Notes under the pieces: generated by a model | What the model saw: the letters and a program-made list of their open reading frames with translations, nothing else | Told to the model about the DNA's origin: nothing | Databases searched by the model: none | Program-made: the position numbers and the translations under genes | Shown: one piece after another, positions 49,701 through 55,234 of the stretch | How positions within the stretch are numbered: position 1 is the stretch's first letter | Layout of the letters: each line of letters begins with the position of its first letter | Source of the DNA: Mactromeris polynyma | Lineage: Eukaryota > Mollusca > Bivalvia > Venerida > Mactridae | Direction: 5' to 3' | Assembly: GCA_032209605.1 (NCBI GenBank) | Contig: JASFXZ010000001.1 | Span: 41,048,619 to 41,112,618 of the forward strand | DNA length: 64,000 bases

Positions 49701-50739
49701 TGCGTTTAGGCATTTAGGTAAACCAAACGTCAATAAAATCATGACACTTGCCAAACAAACGCGATGAGGCCTAAGGTCTCTCAGCAAGCCCCACTTCTTA
49801 ATTGTGAGCATATAAGCAAATGTATTGCTTCAATAATATCGAAATTACTGAGTTCCAGAAAAAGTTAAAGGTTTTCTATTATGTATATATTTGAAGAACA
49901 AATCATTCCAAAAGAAAGATTTTCAGATAAACGAACATAAAATTATGACGCATTTGTTAAGAAAATAAATATAGCTTTACAATTTGCCTTCTTCTGCAGG
50001 CGATCTGGTGTACAACCGGAAAACAAAAACAGTGTCCTATCCTCCACATATCCCGGATATTGATTTAGAGATTGAACAAAATGGAACAGTCATGACGAGA
50101 GTAACCAATGAAACAGATCCTAACCATTTGTTTGGGCACACGCACCTACTTGGACATTGTGGGCGAAGGAAAACGATGCATGAAATAAATGCAGAATTAT
50201 CACGTGGTTTAGCTCGACAGAGAATAAACTGTGACTGGGGTTCTCCCACTACAAGGAGCAATGACGGAAACACAGATGCAGTAAGTGTAAGAATACCAAA
50301 CACTACCTGTATGTCTGGGAGCTCTGGGGTTCTCACAAGGACCGTTGATACCACAGAACTCGCCGTAAGGCGTTTGTCGTTACTTCAGCAACTTCGTAAC
50401 AGCGTGTTTTCAAACAAATTGAAAGCGGGCCATTTGGACTTAAATGAGAACAGTCATATAATGAAACTCACAAAAGCCAAAAAGGATTCGGTTAAACTAC
50501 ACAACAATATTTTGAATACGGATCAAACTGCAGGATGCATGAATGAACAAACACATAACTATTCAAACATTTCTTTTATCAATGAGAGTAACTCATCTTT
50601 GAACTGTAATGGGAGAGGACGATTCAGTGAACATCCCAGTACAGATACAGTGACCATTGAACTATCTGATCGAACTGAAGACCTTGTTGAAATTCCCGGC
50701 AATGAGCCGTCTGTCATCAACGAAAGTACTCATTTTTGA
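7563..50739 (+). CDS. amt: Ammonium transporter, spliced, three alternative first exons
   Basis: Gene-level entry. One of three first exons (7563-7713, 21982-22075, 24674-24767) joins nine shared exons: 42364-42627, 44198-44486, 45844-45915, 46802-46861, 47143-47219, 47725-47838, 48287-48408, 49164-49332 and 50000-50739. All junctions have AG acceptors and GT donors and keep frame, giving 685, 666 or 666 residues. The family moves ammonium across the plasma membrane as a trimer with 11 membrane helices. Key residues are visible: both pore histidines (GPVHIVGG in exon 3, VGTHALSG in exon 8), the Asp of DIAG at the periplasmic side, the gate phenylalanines in QASFATT and GFNCGS, and the Trp of PAHWVW. 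The C-terminal motif EEEIIGADIVEHG follows TM11. The spelling resembles invertebrate Amt rather than Rh proteins. The 246-residue last-exon tail is longer than in bacterial AmtB. Start choice per isoform is the first in-frame ATG. Confidence 0.95.
7714..9287. other. Intron sequence, nothing recognised
   Basis: AT-rich intron of isoform A. Short frames on both strands (up to 103 codons) have no recognisable domain. A perfect 12 bp hairpin lies at 9138-9164. Confidence 0.45.
9138..9164. repeat. Perfect 12 bp inverted repeat (hairpin)
   Basis: TTTGCGTAAATT, a 3 nt spacer ATC, then AATTTACGCAAA. Further partial copies of TTACGCAAAA and GCGTAAG follow within 60 bp, suggesting the remnant of an inverted-repeat element. 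Confidence 0.6.
9288..9374 (+). repeat. tRNA-like sequence, probable SINE head
   Basis: Contains a good Pol III A box within a D-arm (tagctcaattggtagag, with GCTC/GAGC pairing) and a B-box-like T-arm (tgagttcgagac, TGTG/CACA pairing). The ends gtag and ctac can pair. The anticodon region is too long for a normal tRNA, so it is more likely a tRNA-derived SINE or pseudogene than a working gene. Confidence 0.5.
9796..9879 (-). repeat. tRNA-like sequence, probable SINE head
   Basis: On the minus strand it starts gccatgatagctcaggtgg (A box) and ends with a perfect 5 bp T-arm, GGTCT and AGACC around a 7 nt loop GAGTACG. The anticodon arm does not fold cleanly, so a functional tRNA is unlikely. It lies about 500 bp from the plus-strand tRNA-like sequence in opposite orientation. 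Confidence 0.45.
10251..10289. repeat. 16 bp hairpin with GCCGCATATA arms
   Basis: gccgcatataattcgc, 7 nt loop, gcgaactatatgcggc; 15 of 16 positions pair. A third copy of gccgcatatag follows at 10307. The sequence is otherwise unremarkable intron. Confidence 0.6.
10290..10864. other. Intron sequence, nothing recognised
   Basis: Short AT-rich frames only; no domain or RNA gene seen. Confidence 0.4.
10865..10900. repeat. (GGGC)9 microsatellite
   Basis: Nine uninterrupted GGGC units on the plus strand. Runs of three G separated by one C are the classic pattern for a parallel G-quadruplex. It sits immediately 5' of the AGGTCA tandem array. Confidence 0.95.
10906..11650. repeat. Diverged tandem repeat, 128-145 bp units with AGGTCA direct repeats
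   Basis: Five to six diverged units, each running from a ttccggcgaataactt-like start through ggtgtatagtaagaac and ggagagctcgcttgggattg to aaggtcaaggtcac. The element AGGTCAAGGTCA occurs five times, at 11024, 11152, 11297, 11431 and 11575. Two AGGTCA half-sites with no spacer form a DR0, a known binding arrangement for some nuclear receptors (GCNF type), and TCAAGGTCA is the extended monomer site of the SF-1/ERR group. From memory, similar GGGC-plus-AGGTCA repeats are common in bivalve genomes; this was not checked here. No coding potential. Confidence 0.88.
11651..14255. other. Intron sequence with a poly-C tract
   Basis: No gene recognised. A run of about 14 C lies near 13162-13175. A 50 bp stretch at 13310-13362 resembles one at 43306-43368 and is listed separately. 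Confidence 0.4.
13310..13362 (+). repeat. Short dispersed repeat, copy 1
   Basis: The stretch tgtgtggggaggcactgtc to ggtgttatccctgtaacgac matches the plus strand at 43306-43368 (tgtagggggagacactatcg to ggtgtttcctgtaacaac) at roughly three quarters of positions by eye. This may be a conserved SINE tail; the family is not identified. Confidence 0.4.
14256..14317. repeat. Three tandem copies of a 22 bp unit
   Basis: accgcgtttttagcgtatga starts at 14256, 14278 and 14300; the last copy is partial. Within intron sequence; no function inferred. Confidence 0.85.
14318..15115. other. Intron sequence, nothing recognised
   Basis: Only short frames; no recognisable feature. Confidence 0.4.
15116..15200. 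repeat. (CACAA)17 microsatellite
   Basis: Seventeen perfect CACAA pentamers. The open frames reading through it (Thr-Gln-His-Asn on plus, Cys-Val-Leu on minus) are artefacts of the repeat. Confidence 0.97.
15605..16271 (-). pseudogene. Mariner-like transposase remnant with internal deletion
   Basis: Minus-strand frames at 16032-16271 and 15825-16013 carry pieces of a mariner transposase. The first has a helix-turn-helix region typical of the N-terminus (AVIRCCVECGV followed by TLNKIK). The second starts with SQALVFKWHKKF, a conserved mariner N-terminal element, and then jumps to HTPYSPDLEPLDF, which belongs near the third catalytic Asp of the DD34D family. The middle of the protein, with the first two catalytic Asp, is missing, and the frame is broken. 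A terminus-like sequence cgagggttgtcccatttaat stands at 15607; no matching right terminus was found near 16300. Confidence 0.75.
16272..21981. other. Intron sequence, nothing recognised
   Basis: 5.7 kb of AT-rich sequence with many short frames (60-95 codons) but no domain, tandem array or RNA gene that I can support. By position its end should contain any promoter of first exon B. Confidence 0.4.
21982..22075 (+). CDS. amt: Amt alternative first exon B
   Basis: Encodes 31 residues plus one base, starting at an ATG just after a TATATATATTAA run; donor CAG/gtactt. The last 18 residues DAIWILSSTFIVFTMQSG match the start of Amt TM1, and splicing to exon 2 gives FTMQSG-FGLLESG. The leader before TM1 is 13 residues, acidic, with no N-glycosylation sequon, unlike exon A. 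Same length, phase and end point as exon C. The intron to exon 2 is 20.3 kb. The frame and conserved residues make a pseudo-exon unlikely, but expression is not shown by sequence. Confidence 0.88.
22218..23201. mobile_element. 984 bp foldback-like element with GC-rich inverted repeats
   Basis: Bounded by a perfect 12 bp inverted terminal repeat: ccggtgtaacag at 22218 and ctgttacaccgg at 23190. Inward, the left half repeats ggtccagttcttccccgggg and the right half repeats its complement (ggggaagaactggaccggtc), alternating with AT-rich spacers (aaaataaaataatttcctag and relatives), which are also inverted between the halves. The whole therefore folds back on itself. A GGGG run lies near 22640. 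There is no transposase and no clear target duplication. The open frames reading Pro-Val-Gln-Phe-Phe-Pro are repeat artefacts. It sits 142 bp downstream of the exon B donor. Confidence 0.8.
23202..24673. other. Intron sequence, nothing recognised
   Basis: A 140-codon frame at 23598-24020 (plus) has no recognisable domain and lacks a good start; I treat it as chance. No repeat recognised. Any promoter of first exon C should lie at its end. Confidence 0.4.
24674..24767 (+). CDS. amt: Amt alternative first exon C
   Basis: Encodes 31 residues plus one base from a double ATG (24674 and 24677); donor CAG/gtaaga. The last 18 residues DSIWIISCTIMVFTMQSG align with exons A (9 of 18) and B (13 of 18). 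The leader is Ser/Asp-rich without a sequon, and a Cys lies in the TM1 half. The frame stays open upstream to 24617 without an ATG. It is the first exon closest to exon 2 (17.6 kb), and the giant foldback element fills that intron. If only one isoform is made, this one has the shortest splice distance. Confidence 0.86.
24806..24905 (+). repeat. tRNA-like SINE fragment
   Basis: Contains a B-box-like stretch ggtttcgagccccgct followed by gaacggagttag. The same cccgctgaacggagt string occurs in opposite orientation at 47640-47660, so this is a dispersed tRNA-derived family rather than a unique gene. No complete cloverleaf. Confidence 0.5.
24906..26762. other. Intron sequence, nothing recognised
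   Basis: Short frames only. No tandem repeats or domains seen between the tRNA-like fragment and the giant foldback element. Confidence 0.4.
26763..26970 (+). repeat. Left unique end of the giant foldback element
   Basis: About 208 bp. Reverse complement of 40145-40354 with scattered substitutions and small indels; the stretch aaaaagggacttcgtacact is identical in both. It ends aatatc just before the first TTAGAACGTTCTAA, exactly as the right end does. Confidence 0.88.
26971..30268 (+). repeat. Left palindromic satellite array
   Basis: Roughly 110 units of 26-33 bp. The main unit has the perfect 16 bp palindrome CTTAGAACGTTCTAAG followed by agaaattgacccaaaaac. Variants carry agaatttggctaaaac, agaaaatgatcaaaaac, or atctgagatcgttctaagag. 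The rarer variant gttctatgag at 28111, 28677, 29043, 29376 and 29709 shows higher-order periods of 566 and then 333 bp, so multi-unit blocks were copied. The open frames reading LLERSKVFGQF on the minus strand come from the repeat. Confidence 0.95.
30269..33289. other. Foldback loop, left part
   Basis: AT-rich, with a tRNA-like sequence at 30889-30960 and a poly-C tract near 31337. A 73-codon frame at 31884-32105 is not recognisable. Nothing resembling a transposase. Confidence 0.4.
30889..30960 (+). tRNA. tRNA-like gene, anticodon GGA, probably a SINE head or pseudogene
   Basis: Folds as a 72 nt cloverleaf: acceptor 889-895 with 953-959 (one mismatch, two G-U), D-arm 898-901/910-913, a perfect 5 bp anticodon stem 915-919/927-931 around CCGGAAA, and T-arm 936-940/948-952 (one mismatch) with loop TTCGACT; offsets are from 30000. 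The anticodon would read GGA (Ser), but serine tRNAs need a long variable arm and this has five bases, and position 33 is C instead of U. The A box (tggtgtagtggttagc) and B box (gtgttcgactcc) are good. A Pol III-competent but non-standard tRNA, a pseudogene or a SINE head are all possible. Confidence 0.45.
33290..33416 (+). ncRNA. Possible first exon of a transcript in the foldback loop
   Basis: A GC-richer patch in AT-rich DNA, ending AAGT before a perfect donor gtaagt. Together with exon-like segments at 36327-36470 and from 37399 it would form a three-exon plus-strand transcript. The start is not defined. Coding potential is poor: ATG at 33402 joins exon 2 to give only about 25 codons. Confidence 0.25.
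33417..36326. other. Foldback loop, middle part
   Basis: AT-rich. Two plus-strand frames at 34689-34967 and 35011-35271 (92 and 86 codons, different frames) look slightly protein-like in codon mix, but I recognise no domain in either. No tandem repeat. Confidence 0.4.
36327..36470 (+). ncRNA. Possible internal exon in the foldback loop
   Basis: Acceptor ttttatttcag and donor aag/gtatac bracket 144 bp of balanced composition. One frame reads GHKQEDENNIDASS then TKRKRRIV and stops; acidic residues followed by a KRKRR nuclear-localisation-like cluster would suit the C-terminus of a DNA-binding protein, but no upstream coding exon can be identified. It may be noncoding or chance. Confidence 0.25.
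36545..36725 (-). repeat. tRNA-like SINE remnant
   Basis: On the minus strand it begins ggcctccatagtcgagagga and includes a B box ggttagaatccc near 36655, with a longer spacing like a class II tRNA. It continues into non-tRNA sequence (ctcaggagtccacctggag), as SINE bodies do. Family not identified. Confidence 0.45.
37015..37300. repeat. Diverged short tandem repeat rich in GAATTC
   Basis: About a dozen diverged units of roughly 23-25 bp of the type gaattcgtgaagttgaaatc. Some units are inverted (ttcacgagttcaacttcatg at the start), giving local hairpins. Near the right edge of the foldback loop. Confidence 0.75.
37399..37734 (+). ncRNA. Possible terminal exon in the foldback loop
   Basis: Preceded by a strong acceptor tttttttcttgcag. 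Its start (acagacctcaggaaa) echoes the end of the possible exon at 36327-36470 (acagacctctgggaaa). There is no clear AATAAA or long frame, so transcription is speculative. Confidence 0.2.
37735..40144 (-). repeat. Right palindromic satellite array
   Basis: Roughly 80 units, the inverted counterpart of the left array: tctcttagaacgttctaagg followed by tttttgagtcaattt. More diverged than the left arm, with extra variants (tctcttggatagttgtatg, tctcagctcgtcctatg). A 67 bp two-unit block repeats six to seven times at 38325-38700. Open frames reading LLERSKVF on plus are artefacts. It ends on TTAGAACGTTCTAA at 40131. Confidence 0.95.
40145..40354 (-). repeat. Right unique end of the giant foldback element
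   Basis: Inverted copy of 26763-26970. Matching landmarks in reverse order are gatattgc, the acacataatt stretch, gaagacgaaaaagtac, ccccctgttttaa and aaaaagggacttcg. The outermost shared bases are ATAA(AA)CACGT. Confidence 0.88.
40355..42363. other. Intron sequence before Amt exon 2
   Basis: AT-rich, no recognised gene or repeat. The last bases give the exon 2 acceptor (atcgctgcag). Confidence 0.45.
42364..42627 (+). CDS. amt: Amt exon 2 (rest of TM1, TM2, TM3)
   Basis: Shared exon; acceptor ctgcag, donor CAG/gtatgt, phase 1 to phase 1. It opens with FGLLESGSVSVKNE, the conserved end of TM1, then TM2 (about 20 residues around VFGGLTYWSFGYGLSFG) and TM3 (KFFFQASFATTATTIVSG). The Phe in QASF is at the position of the outer gate Phe of bacterial AmtB. 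The extracellular loop between them carries NPFVGWGNFFV. All three first exons donate the single G needed for its first codon. Confidence 0.95.
42628..44197. other. Amt intron 2
   Basis: Contains a short dispersed repeat (43306-43368) and otherwise unremarkable AT-rich sequence. Confidence 0.5.
43306..43368 (+). repeat. Short dispersed repeat, copy 2
   Basis: Partner of 13310-13362 in the same orientation (gggggagacactatcg and ggtgtttcctgtaac). Followed by gtaaataaacaaac. Possible SINE tail. Confidence 0.4.
44198..44486 (+). CDS. amt: Amt exon 3 (TM4, TM5, start of TM6)
   Basis: Acceptor attttag, donor ATGCTTTG/gtaata, phase 1 in and phase 2 out. Begins GAMAERTKLTSY (family signature after TM3), then TM4 ending PAHWVW, with the Trp conserved at the outer vestibule. 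DIAGAGPVHIVGGV carries the structural Asp and the first pore histidine. RHGRF lies in the cytoplasmic loop and NAVLGMFMLW starts TM6. Confidence 0.96.
44487..45843. other. Amt intron 3
   Basis: No feature recognised. A 112-codon frame at 45592-45930 reads across the exon 4 acceptor in a different frame and is not real. Confidence 0.5.
45844..45915 (+). CDS. amt: Amt exon 4 (TM6, inner gate)
   Basis: 72 bp micro-exon; acceptor ttttacag, donor GCAAG/gtaatg. With the split codon from exon 3 it encodes WWGWLGFNCGSTFGIS then GLKWKLAA. The Phe in GFNCGS corresponds to the inner gate Phe of AmtB. Phase 2 in and 2 out. Confidence 0.95.
45916..46801. other. Amt intron 4 with ATA-rich microsatellites
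   Basis: Includes aatcgat-rich inverted sequence at 45945-46035 (gattaatcggcataatcgaa) and imperfect (AAT)n runs at 46219-46275 separated by gtttgtg. No gene. Confidence 0.55.
46802..46861 (+). CDS. amt: Amt exon 5 (TM7)
   Basis: 60 bp micro-exon between aatacag and GAG/gtaaag. Encodes SAASTLCSSVAGGVAGFLL, a small-residue-rich helix matching Amt TM7. Codons are split at both ends (phase 2), giving Arg at the left junction and Ser at the right. Confidence 0.93.
46862..47142. other. Amt intron 5
   Basis: Short intron without recognisable features. Confidence 0.6.
47143..47219 (+). CDS. amt: Amt exon 6 (start of TM8)
   Basis: 77 bp; acceptor atttttag, donor ACAG/gtaagt. Encodes YLVKNRTFDVTYMINGLLGS then LVSIT; MINGLLG-LVSIT is a strongly conserved Amt block. 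Phase 2 in, phase 1 out. Confidence 0.95.
47220..47724. other. Amt intron 6 with a tRNA-like SINE fragment
   Basis: Contains the minus-strand tRNA-like sequence at 47625-47695; the rest is unremarkable. Confidence 0.5.
47625..47695 (-). repeat. tRNA-like SINE fragment
   Basis: Read on minus: a T-arm with B box (cagttcgattcccgctgaac) and then ggagtctgagcacgaac. The string cccgctgaacggagt is shared with 24862-24885 on plus, marking one dispersed family. It ends 29 bp before exon 7. Confidence 0.5.
47725..47838 (+). CDS. amt: Amt exon 7 (end of TM8, TM9)
   Basis: 114 bp; acceptor gattttag, donor CCAGTAG/gtatgt, phase 1 to 1. Encodes VCAIVQPWEGIIIGFFGS and continues through ISNAGVALLEKLRIDDPV. 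The PWE motif at the start of TM9 and the RIDDPVG block before TM10 are hallmarks of the family. Confidence 0.96.
47839..48286. other. Amt intron 7
   Basis: Nothing recognised. Confidence 0.6.
48287..48408 (+). CDS. amt: Amt exon 8 (TM10, second pore histidine)
   Basis: 122 bp; acceptor gattttag, donor TTTTAT/gtgagt. Encodes CVGTHALSGSWGLLMAGLF, holding the second of the twin pore histidines (GTHALSG), then RKDRLLDALYLHGATAGLFY. Phase 1 in, phase 0 out. The Tyr after GLF is at a position that is often His in relatives. Confidence 0.95.
48409..49163. other. Amt intron 8
   Basis: Holds the complete MITE at 48920-49094; otherwise nothing. Confidence 0.6.
48920..49094. mobile_element. 175 bp TA-flanked MITE
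   Basis: Starts CAGTCGGTCCTCGTT and ends AACGAGGTCGGACTG, imperfect inverted repeats of about 15 bp, with TA on both sides (48918-48919 and 49095-49096). TA duplication and CAGT ends are typical of Tc1/mariner-derived MITEs. Internal subterminal repeats (ttcgaattcatcgggtccga near the left, acatcggacctgatatttat near the right) are also inverted. Another end of this family is at 4145-4184. Confidence 0.75.
49164..49332 (+). CDS. amt: Amt exon 9 (TM11 and start of C-terminal tail)
   Basis: 169 bp; acceptor tgtttcag, donor GCATAG/gtttgt. Encodes GGGFRQLGIQVLALVAIIVW and the rest of TM11, then VTMGIRVSLEEEIIGADIVEHGIG. The EEE-G-D-EHG stretch is the conserved cytoplasmic segment that couples neighbouring subunits of the trimer in plant and bacterial relatives. 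Confidence 0.96.
49333..49999. other. Amt intron 9
   Basis: No feature recognised; ends with the acceptor ccttcttctgcag. Confidence 0.6.
50000..50739 (+). CDS. amt: Amt exon 10 (cytoplasmic tail and stop)
   Basis: 740 bp to TGA, encoding about 246 hydrophilic residues beginning GDLVYNRKTKTVSYPPH. No further membrane helix. It is long for the family and has little obvious domain structure. Two RRxS/T sites suit basophilic kinases (RRKT and RRLS, about residues 59 and 121 of the exon), and the region around RRLSLLQQLRNSVFSN is weakly helical. The tail is Asn/Ser/Thr-rich and likely disordered. Regulation by phosphorylation is inference, by analogy with other Amt C-termini. Confidence 0.93.
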
Positions 50740-51037
50740 TAGCACTGTTAGACTGTTTGTAGATGGTGACAGTGCGTAATGAGCAATGGTGTGACTTGAA
50801 CAGTGTACAAACAGGCGTATAGTGAATGACGCCAGTGCAATTGGTGTAAAATTGGCAGTAGTAGCAATAATAGCAGTAACGGCAATACTGTCGTTATTAG
50901 CTATGGTATTGTGAGAACAAGCAGTAATTAGAGCATTGGTTCAGGAGCAAAAAACAACAATATGTCCCCTTGTGCCAGCAGCTAACATACACTAAAGTGT
51001 ACATTTGTTTCAAACCTCAACTCAAGCACATAAATTG

Positions 51038-51043
51038 AATAAA
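51038..51043 (+). promoter_or_regulatory. Poly(A) signal AATAAA for Amt, proximal
   Basis: Canonical hexamer 299 bp after the stop codon. The first full AATAAA in the 3' flank, so the most likely cleavage signal. Confidence 0.6.
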
Positions 51044-51162
51044 CATGTGATATATATTGAAAGGGTGTATGCCCCTTGGTACTCTGTTACTTTACATTAT
51101 TTGTTGACTATGTACTATCTTTGATTCATCAAATACTATGCGATAAAATAGTTTTTTTCCCA

Positions 51163-51168
51163 AATAAA
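51163..51168 (+). promoter_or_regulatory. Poly(A) signal AATAAA for Amt, distal
   Basis: Second canonical hexamer, 424 bp after the stop codon, after a T-rich run. An alternative 3' end is possible. Confidence 0.45.
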
Positions 51169-51648
51169 TTATTGATAATGATATTATAATAATCAAATAT
51201 CAAATGTATACAGTGTGGGTATACGCCTTTTTCTTGCAGAAATATACTACATGTAGATGTAAATATTACTTTAAAAAGTCTTAAAAAGTATGTTGATGGA
51301 CTTAACCAACCGTTATGATGGGATCACGGGTATTTCTCAGTAACCTTGACGATACATTTACCTTAAAAATCTAAATATCTAATATCTTAGGCCATTGTAA
51401 AATCAAGAGGTTTCCGTATTTTCCACCATATTCCTTAGGGGACAGTAGGTGCTTACTACCATTTTCTGTTTTAGAACTTAAAGAATCACTTCTTTTTAGT
51501 TTCATTTTCAACAATTGTGGTTCCAAAGAACAAATGTAGTTGCGGAAAATTTGATTCTGACTCAATATATACTAAAGATAAATTCAGATTTGTAGTGTTC
51601 TCTATTGTTGACTGTTTTCGGACGGCTATCATGTGTTCGCGATAAACG

Positions 51649-52630
51649 GAAGCATATAAGACAGACATGCGTACATGCGTGAACAGTGCGAAACGGAGGC
51701 ATATAAGACAGACATGCGTACATGCGTGAAAAGAGCGAAACAAAGGCATATAAGATAGACATGCGTACATGCGTGAAAAGAGCGAAACAAAGGCATATAA
51801 GATAGACATGGTACATGCGTGAAAAGAGCGAAACAAAGGCATATAAGATAGACATGCGTACATGCGTGAAAAGAGCGAAACAAAGGCATATAAGATAGAC
51901 ATGCGTACATGCGTTAAAAGAGCGAAACAAAGGCATATACGATAGACATACGTACATGCGTGAAAAGAGCGAAACAAAGGCATATAAGACAGACATGCGT
52001 ACATGCGTGAAAAGAGCGAAACAAAGGCATATAAGACAGACATGCGTAAATGCGTGAAAAGAGCGAAACAAAGGCATATAAGACAGACATACGTACATGC
52101 GTGAAAAGAGCGAAACAAAGGCATATAAGACAGACATACGTACATGCGTGAAAAGATCGAAACAAAGGCATATAAGATAGACATGCGTACATGCGTGAAA
52201 AGATCGAAACAAAGGCATATAAGACAGACATGCGTAAATGCGTGAAAAGTGCGAAACGGAGGCATATAAGATAGACATGGTACATGCGTGAAAAGAGCGA
52301 AACAAAGGCATATAAGACAGACACGCGTACGTGCGTGAACAGAGCGAAACAAAGGCATATAAGACAGACATACGTACATGCGTGAAAAGAGCGAAACAAA
52401 GGCATATACGATAGACATGCGTACATGCGTGAAAAGAGCGAAACAAAGGCATATAAGATAGACATGGTACATGCGTGAAAAGAGCGAAACGGAGGCATAT
52501 AAGACAGACATACGTACATGCGTGAAAAGAGCGAAACAAAGGCATATAAGATAGACATGGTACATGCGTGAAAAGAGCGAAACGGAGGCATATAAGACAG
52601 ACATACGTACATGCGTGAAAAGAGCGAAAC
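51649..52630. repeat. 47 bp minisatellite, about 21 copies, open in all minus-strand frames
   Basis: Unit begins catataagacagacatgcgt and ends gaaaagagcgaaacaaagg; most units are 47 bp and some 46 bp (atggtac for atgcgtac). As 47 is not a multiple of three, a stop-free unit cycles through all three frames: minus-strand frames of 372, 327 and 241 codons run through it in parallel, reading MSVLYAFVSLFSRMY. No start context, splice logic or domain supports translation. It lies about 0.9 kb downstream of the Amt stop. Confidence 0.95.
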
Positions 52631-54916
52631 GCGGCGCATTTTATGGAGTGTTTACACTTTTTTCAGAAAGACATAAACAACAATGACTATACAGTTTCAA
52701 TACGCGCAACATTTGTCGCCATTTTGTTGAAATCTTTCAGTACTTTCACGCAAACTTTTCACACGGCATTAGCAGCTTCAACACCGTGATGCACTGCTGC
52801 TGCTGTGACTGCGTCAACTGCTAACTTCATGCCAACGCTAGGGTGCACTTTTGGCGGTGTGTTTAATACATTCAATGATTTGTTGATGTTCAGTAATGAT
52901 ATCGGTTCGCAGGAGAAAATGTGATGTTCTTAAACTATTTATAGTTTGTGATAGTCGAACGTCGCTTCAATTTCACTAACGAAATTATCATTACGAAATG
53001 TCTTCCTTGTTTAAAATTGGCAAAGCAATATTCCAATGGTACGCTAGATTTTATTCCCAAGTGGTGTATTGCTGAACTACAAAATGGGATCGTTGTAACT
53101 TATAAATTGAGCAACATCTGCATTGCTTTGCACTGATCCAAAAGTCAAGAATGACTGAATAAATATAGTGCGCCAAGATTCAATGAAATAATAGAGGCAA
53201 GTCTATGCTTTTTTTTAAGTTATACATAATTTAACGTATCGATGAATGAAACCGAAAGTAGTACATGTATGCATATATACAATCGCTTTCGTCCGTAATT
53301 ATGCATGTGCAAGAAACCAAGAATACATGAGCAATAAATATAACGTAGGTGTATGTCCTTAGATACTCGTGCACGGAAGTATTCCAGTGTATGTTTTAAT
53401 TTCATGATTTATTCTGTTCAAATTTTGTTGTCTATTGATTATTAATAAAATAATGACCAGCGTGTTCTAGTTTCCATACTTCACGCCACTAAAAGAAAAT
53501 TGTCCGCGTCAACACGATGACATTATAAAGAAATAAATATATTTTAATTACATGTATCAAACTTAATCAGTGATGAAATATGAATACTAGGGCCATAGTT
53601 TGATTTTGATTTATGAATGATTTACACAATTGCAACAATAACACTTAGAACAAAATGAAGGTTGGGCAAAATGGCTGCGTTTTAATAGAGTCAAGTATAT
53701 ATTCTGTTTGATGAGATAATTCAAGTCTGCCCTCCACCACAGGGACATGATTGACAGAAGCCACGTTACATGTGAATGAACAGTTAGAAACAATGCAAGT
53801 TAGTGAGGTTAACTTACCGTCGAACTGAATTACAGAAGTTGCAGGAAAACGTAAGTATCAAAATATAGGTTGTTTTTTTCGGCACAGCCGTACTAACCTG
53901 ACTTTGCTATTTTCATATCAGTGTTGTGCAAACCAATCAAATCTTACTTTAACCGCTAAACCAAATTCTCTTCAAGCGACCAACGTTTAAATCCTTGACG
54001 CGAATTGGTTAACCTTTCGATAAGGGGTACGTTACCTTATCGAAATCCACCGAATTTCGATGAATTTACCAAAATCCATTTTGGACACTCCAGCAATCGT
54101 AACATCTTGGCAATGTTTTATATTGCACAACAAATTTTAACCTTCAAACTTCGCCGACCATCTTTTTTCAAGATATTTCTAGTTTCATTTTGATTTATTT
54201 GTGCGTCAGAAGTCATATATATTTTATCACAACCTACAACATATACATGCAAGTATTTCGCAAGTTTACACTTCAAGAAAAGCAGGTTCTGATTACCCTT
54301 CATTTTCCAAGAAAGGAGTTGCAGAAAACTACATCCTCTGGTCATTTGGCAACATGTAACTTTCCAGAATGTTGGTCTCATATGTACGGTTTACGTTTCA
54401 CAATATAACTACTTAAGACGAAGAGAGAAAGGGGGCCTACATTTTATACTATGAAAACTTCAACACACACGTGAAACTTGAATACTCGTACACTTAGAAC
54501 GCTTACAAATAGCCAAGCATTACCTATGCTCCAAATATTTTTACTGATTTTCATTGCTACCACAAGGGGGTGCTACTCTTCTTGAAAGGAGCATTTACAA
54601 ACAAATGGAGTTGTTACCCCTGAACGATAATACCGTTGGTTTATTTTATTAAGTGAATGCACTAAGAAGGCTCAAGCAACTACGTTATTGTAGTGAATGC
54701 TTTTGATTTAGCAAAAAGGCTGATCATGAAATGGGCGAGATTTTTCATAATTTGGTTTCGCAATTGTCAAACGTTTCGGCTGCTGTTGGCACTCAGACAT
54801 TTCACAAATGATTCAGCCAATTGACGACGATTCAAAAACGTTTGCAATAGAGATTTGGTTGTTACATGGAACGCCACATACATAGGTACGGTATGGGTAA
54901 ATCAATAGGAAAATAG
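52631..54916. other. No gene recognised
   Basis: AT-rich sequence with short frames on both strands (up to 87 codons) and no domain. The last 200 bp may include a decayed upstream part of the Gag-like fragment, with several stops. Confidence 0.4.
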
Positions 54917-55226
54917 GCAGTTCTTACTGGTCTTTCAGATGACCGAAGGAAATTAGTGGCTTATCAATCAAGTTGGGGTCCTCTTAGCGATTTTATTCAA
55001 ATATATCTAAATGATCATCCAATGGCAAACTGGGAGAGGTTTAAGCATGGGCTGGCATCTAGATTTACAGAAATAATTGAGGCCCAACATGCATTATCAT
55101 TTTACGAAATATTAGACAGGCGCCAAATGCTTGGTTTAGCCGAGGAAGCATTTGCCAAGGCACCAAGGCGATGTGCGCAACGTGTAGAAAGACAACTAGT
55201 TGGGTTTTTCGTAGAACGGTTAGCGT
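54917..55226 (+). pseudogene. Retroelement Gag-like fragment
   Basis: An open stretch of about 100 codons resembles the central Gag region of Gypsy-type LTR elements: a conserved Trp-x-x-Phe pattern (ANWERFKHGL), an Arg-Phe a few residues later, an Ala-rich segment (EEAFAKAPR) and RQLVGFFVERLA. Upstream, the frame carries stop codons, and downstream it is cut off where the minus-strand LTR begins. No protease or polymerase follows on this strand. It is a dead fragment; another Gag family cannot be excluded. Confidence 0.6.
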
Positions 55227-55234
55227 TATGTTTT

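Larger units (their letters stand above)
50740..51648. other. Amt 3' UTR and downstream sequence
   Basis: No gene; contains two AATAAA signals and then AT-rich sequence leading into the 47 bp array. Confidence 0.6.

Noticed and set aside
51486..52604. 372-codon minus-strand ORF, the longest in the window
   Set aside because: It is the translation of a 47 bp tandem repeat that is open in all three frames; no domain and no start or splice support.
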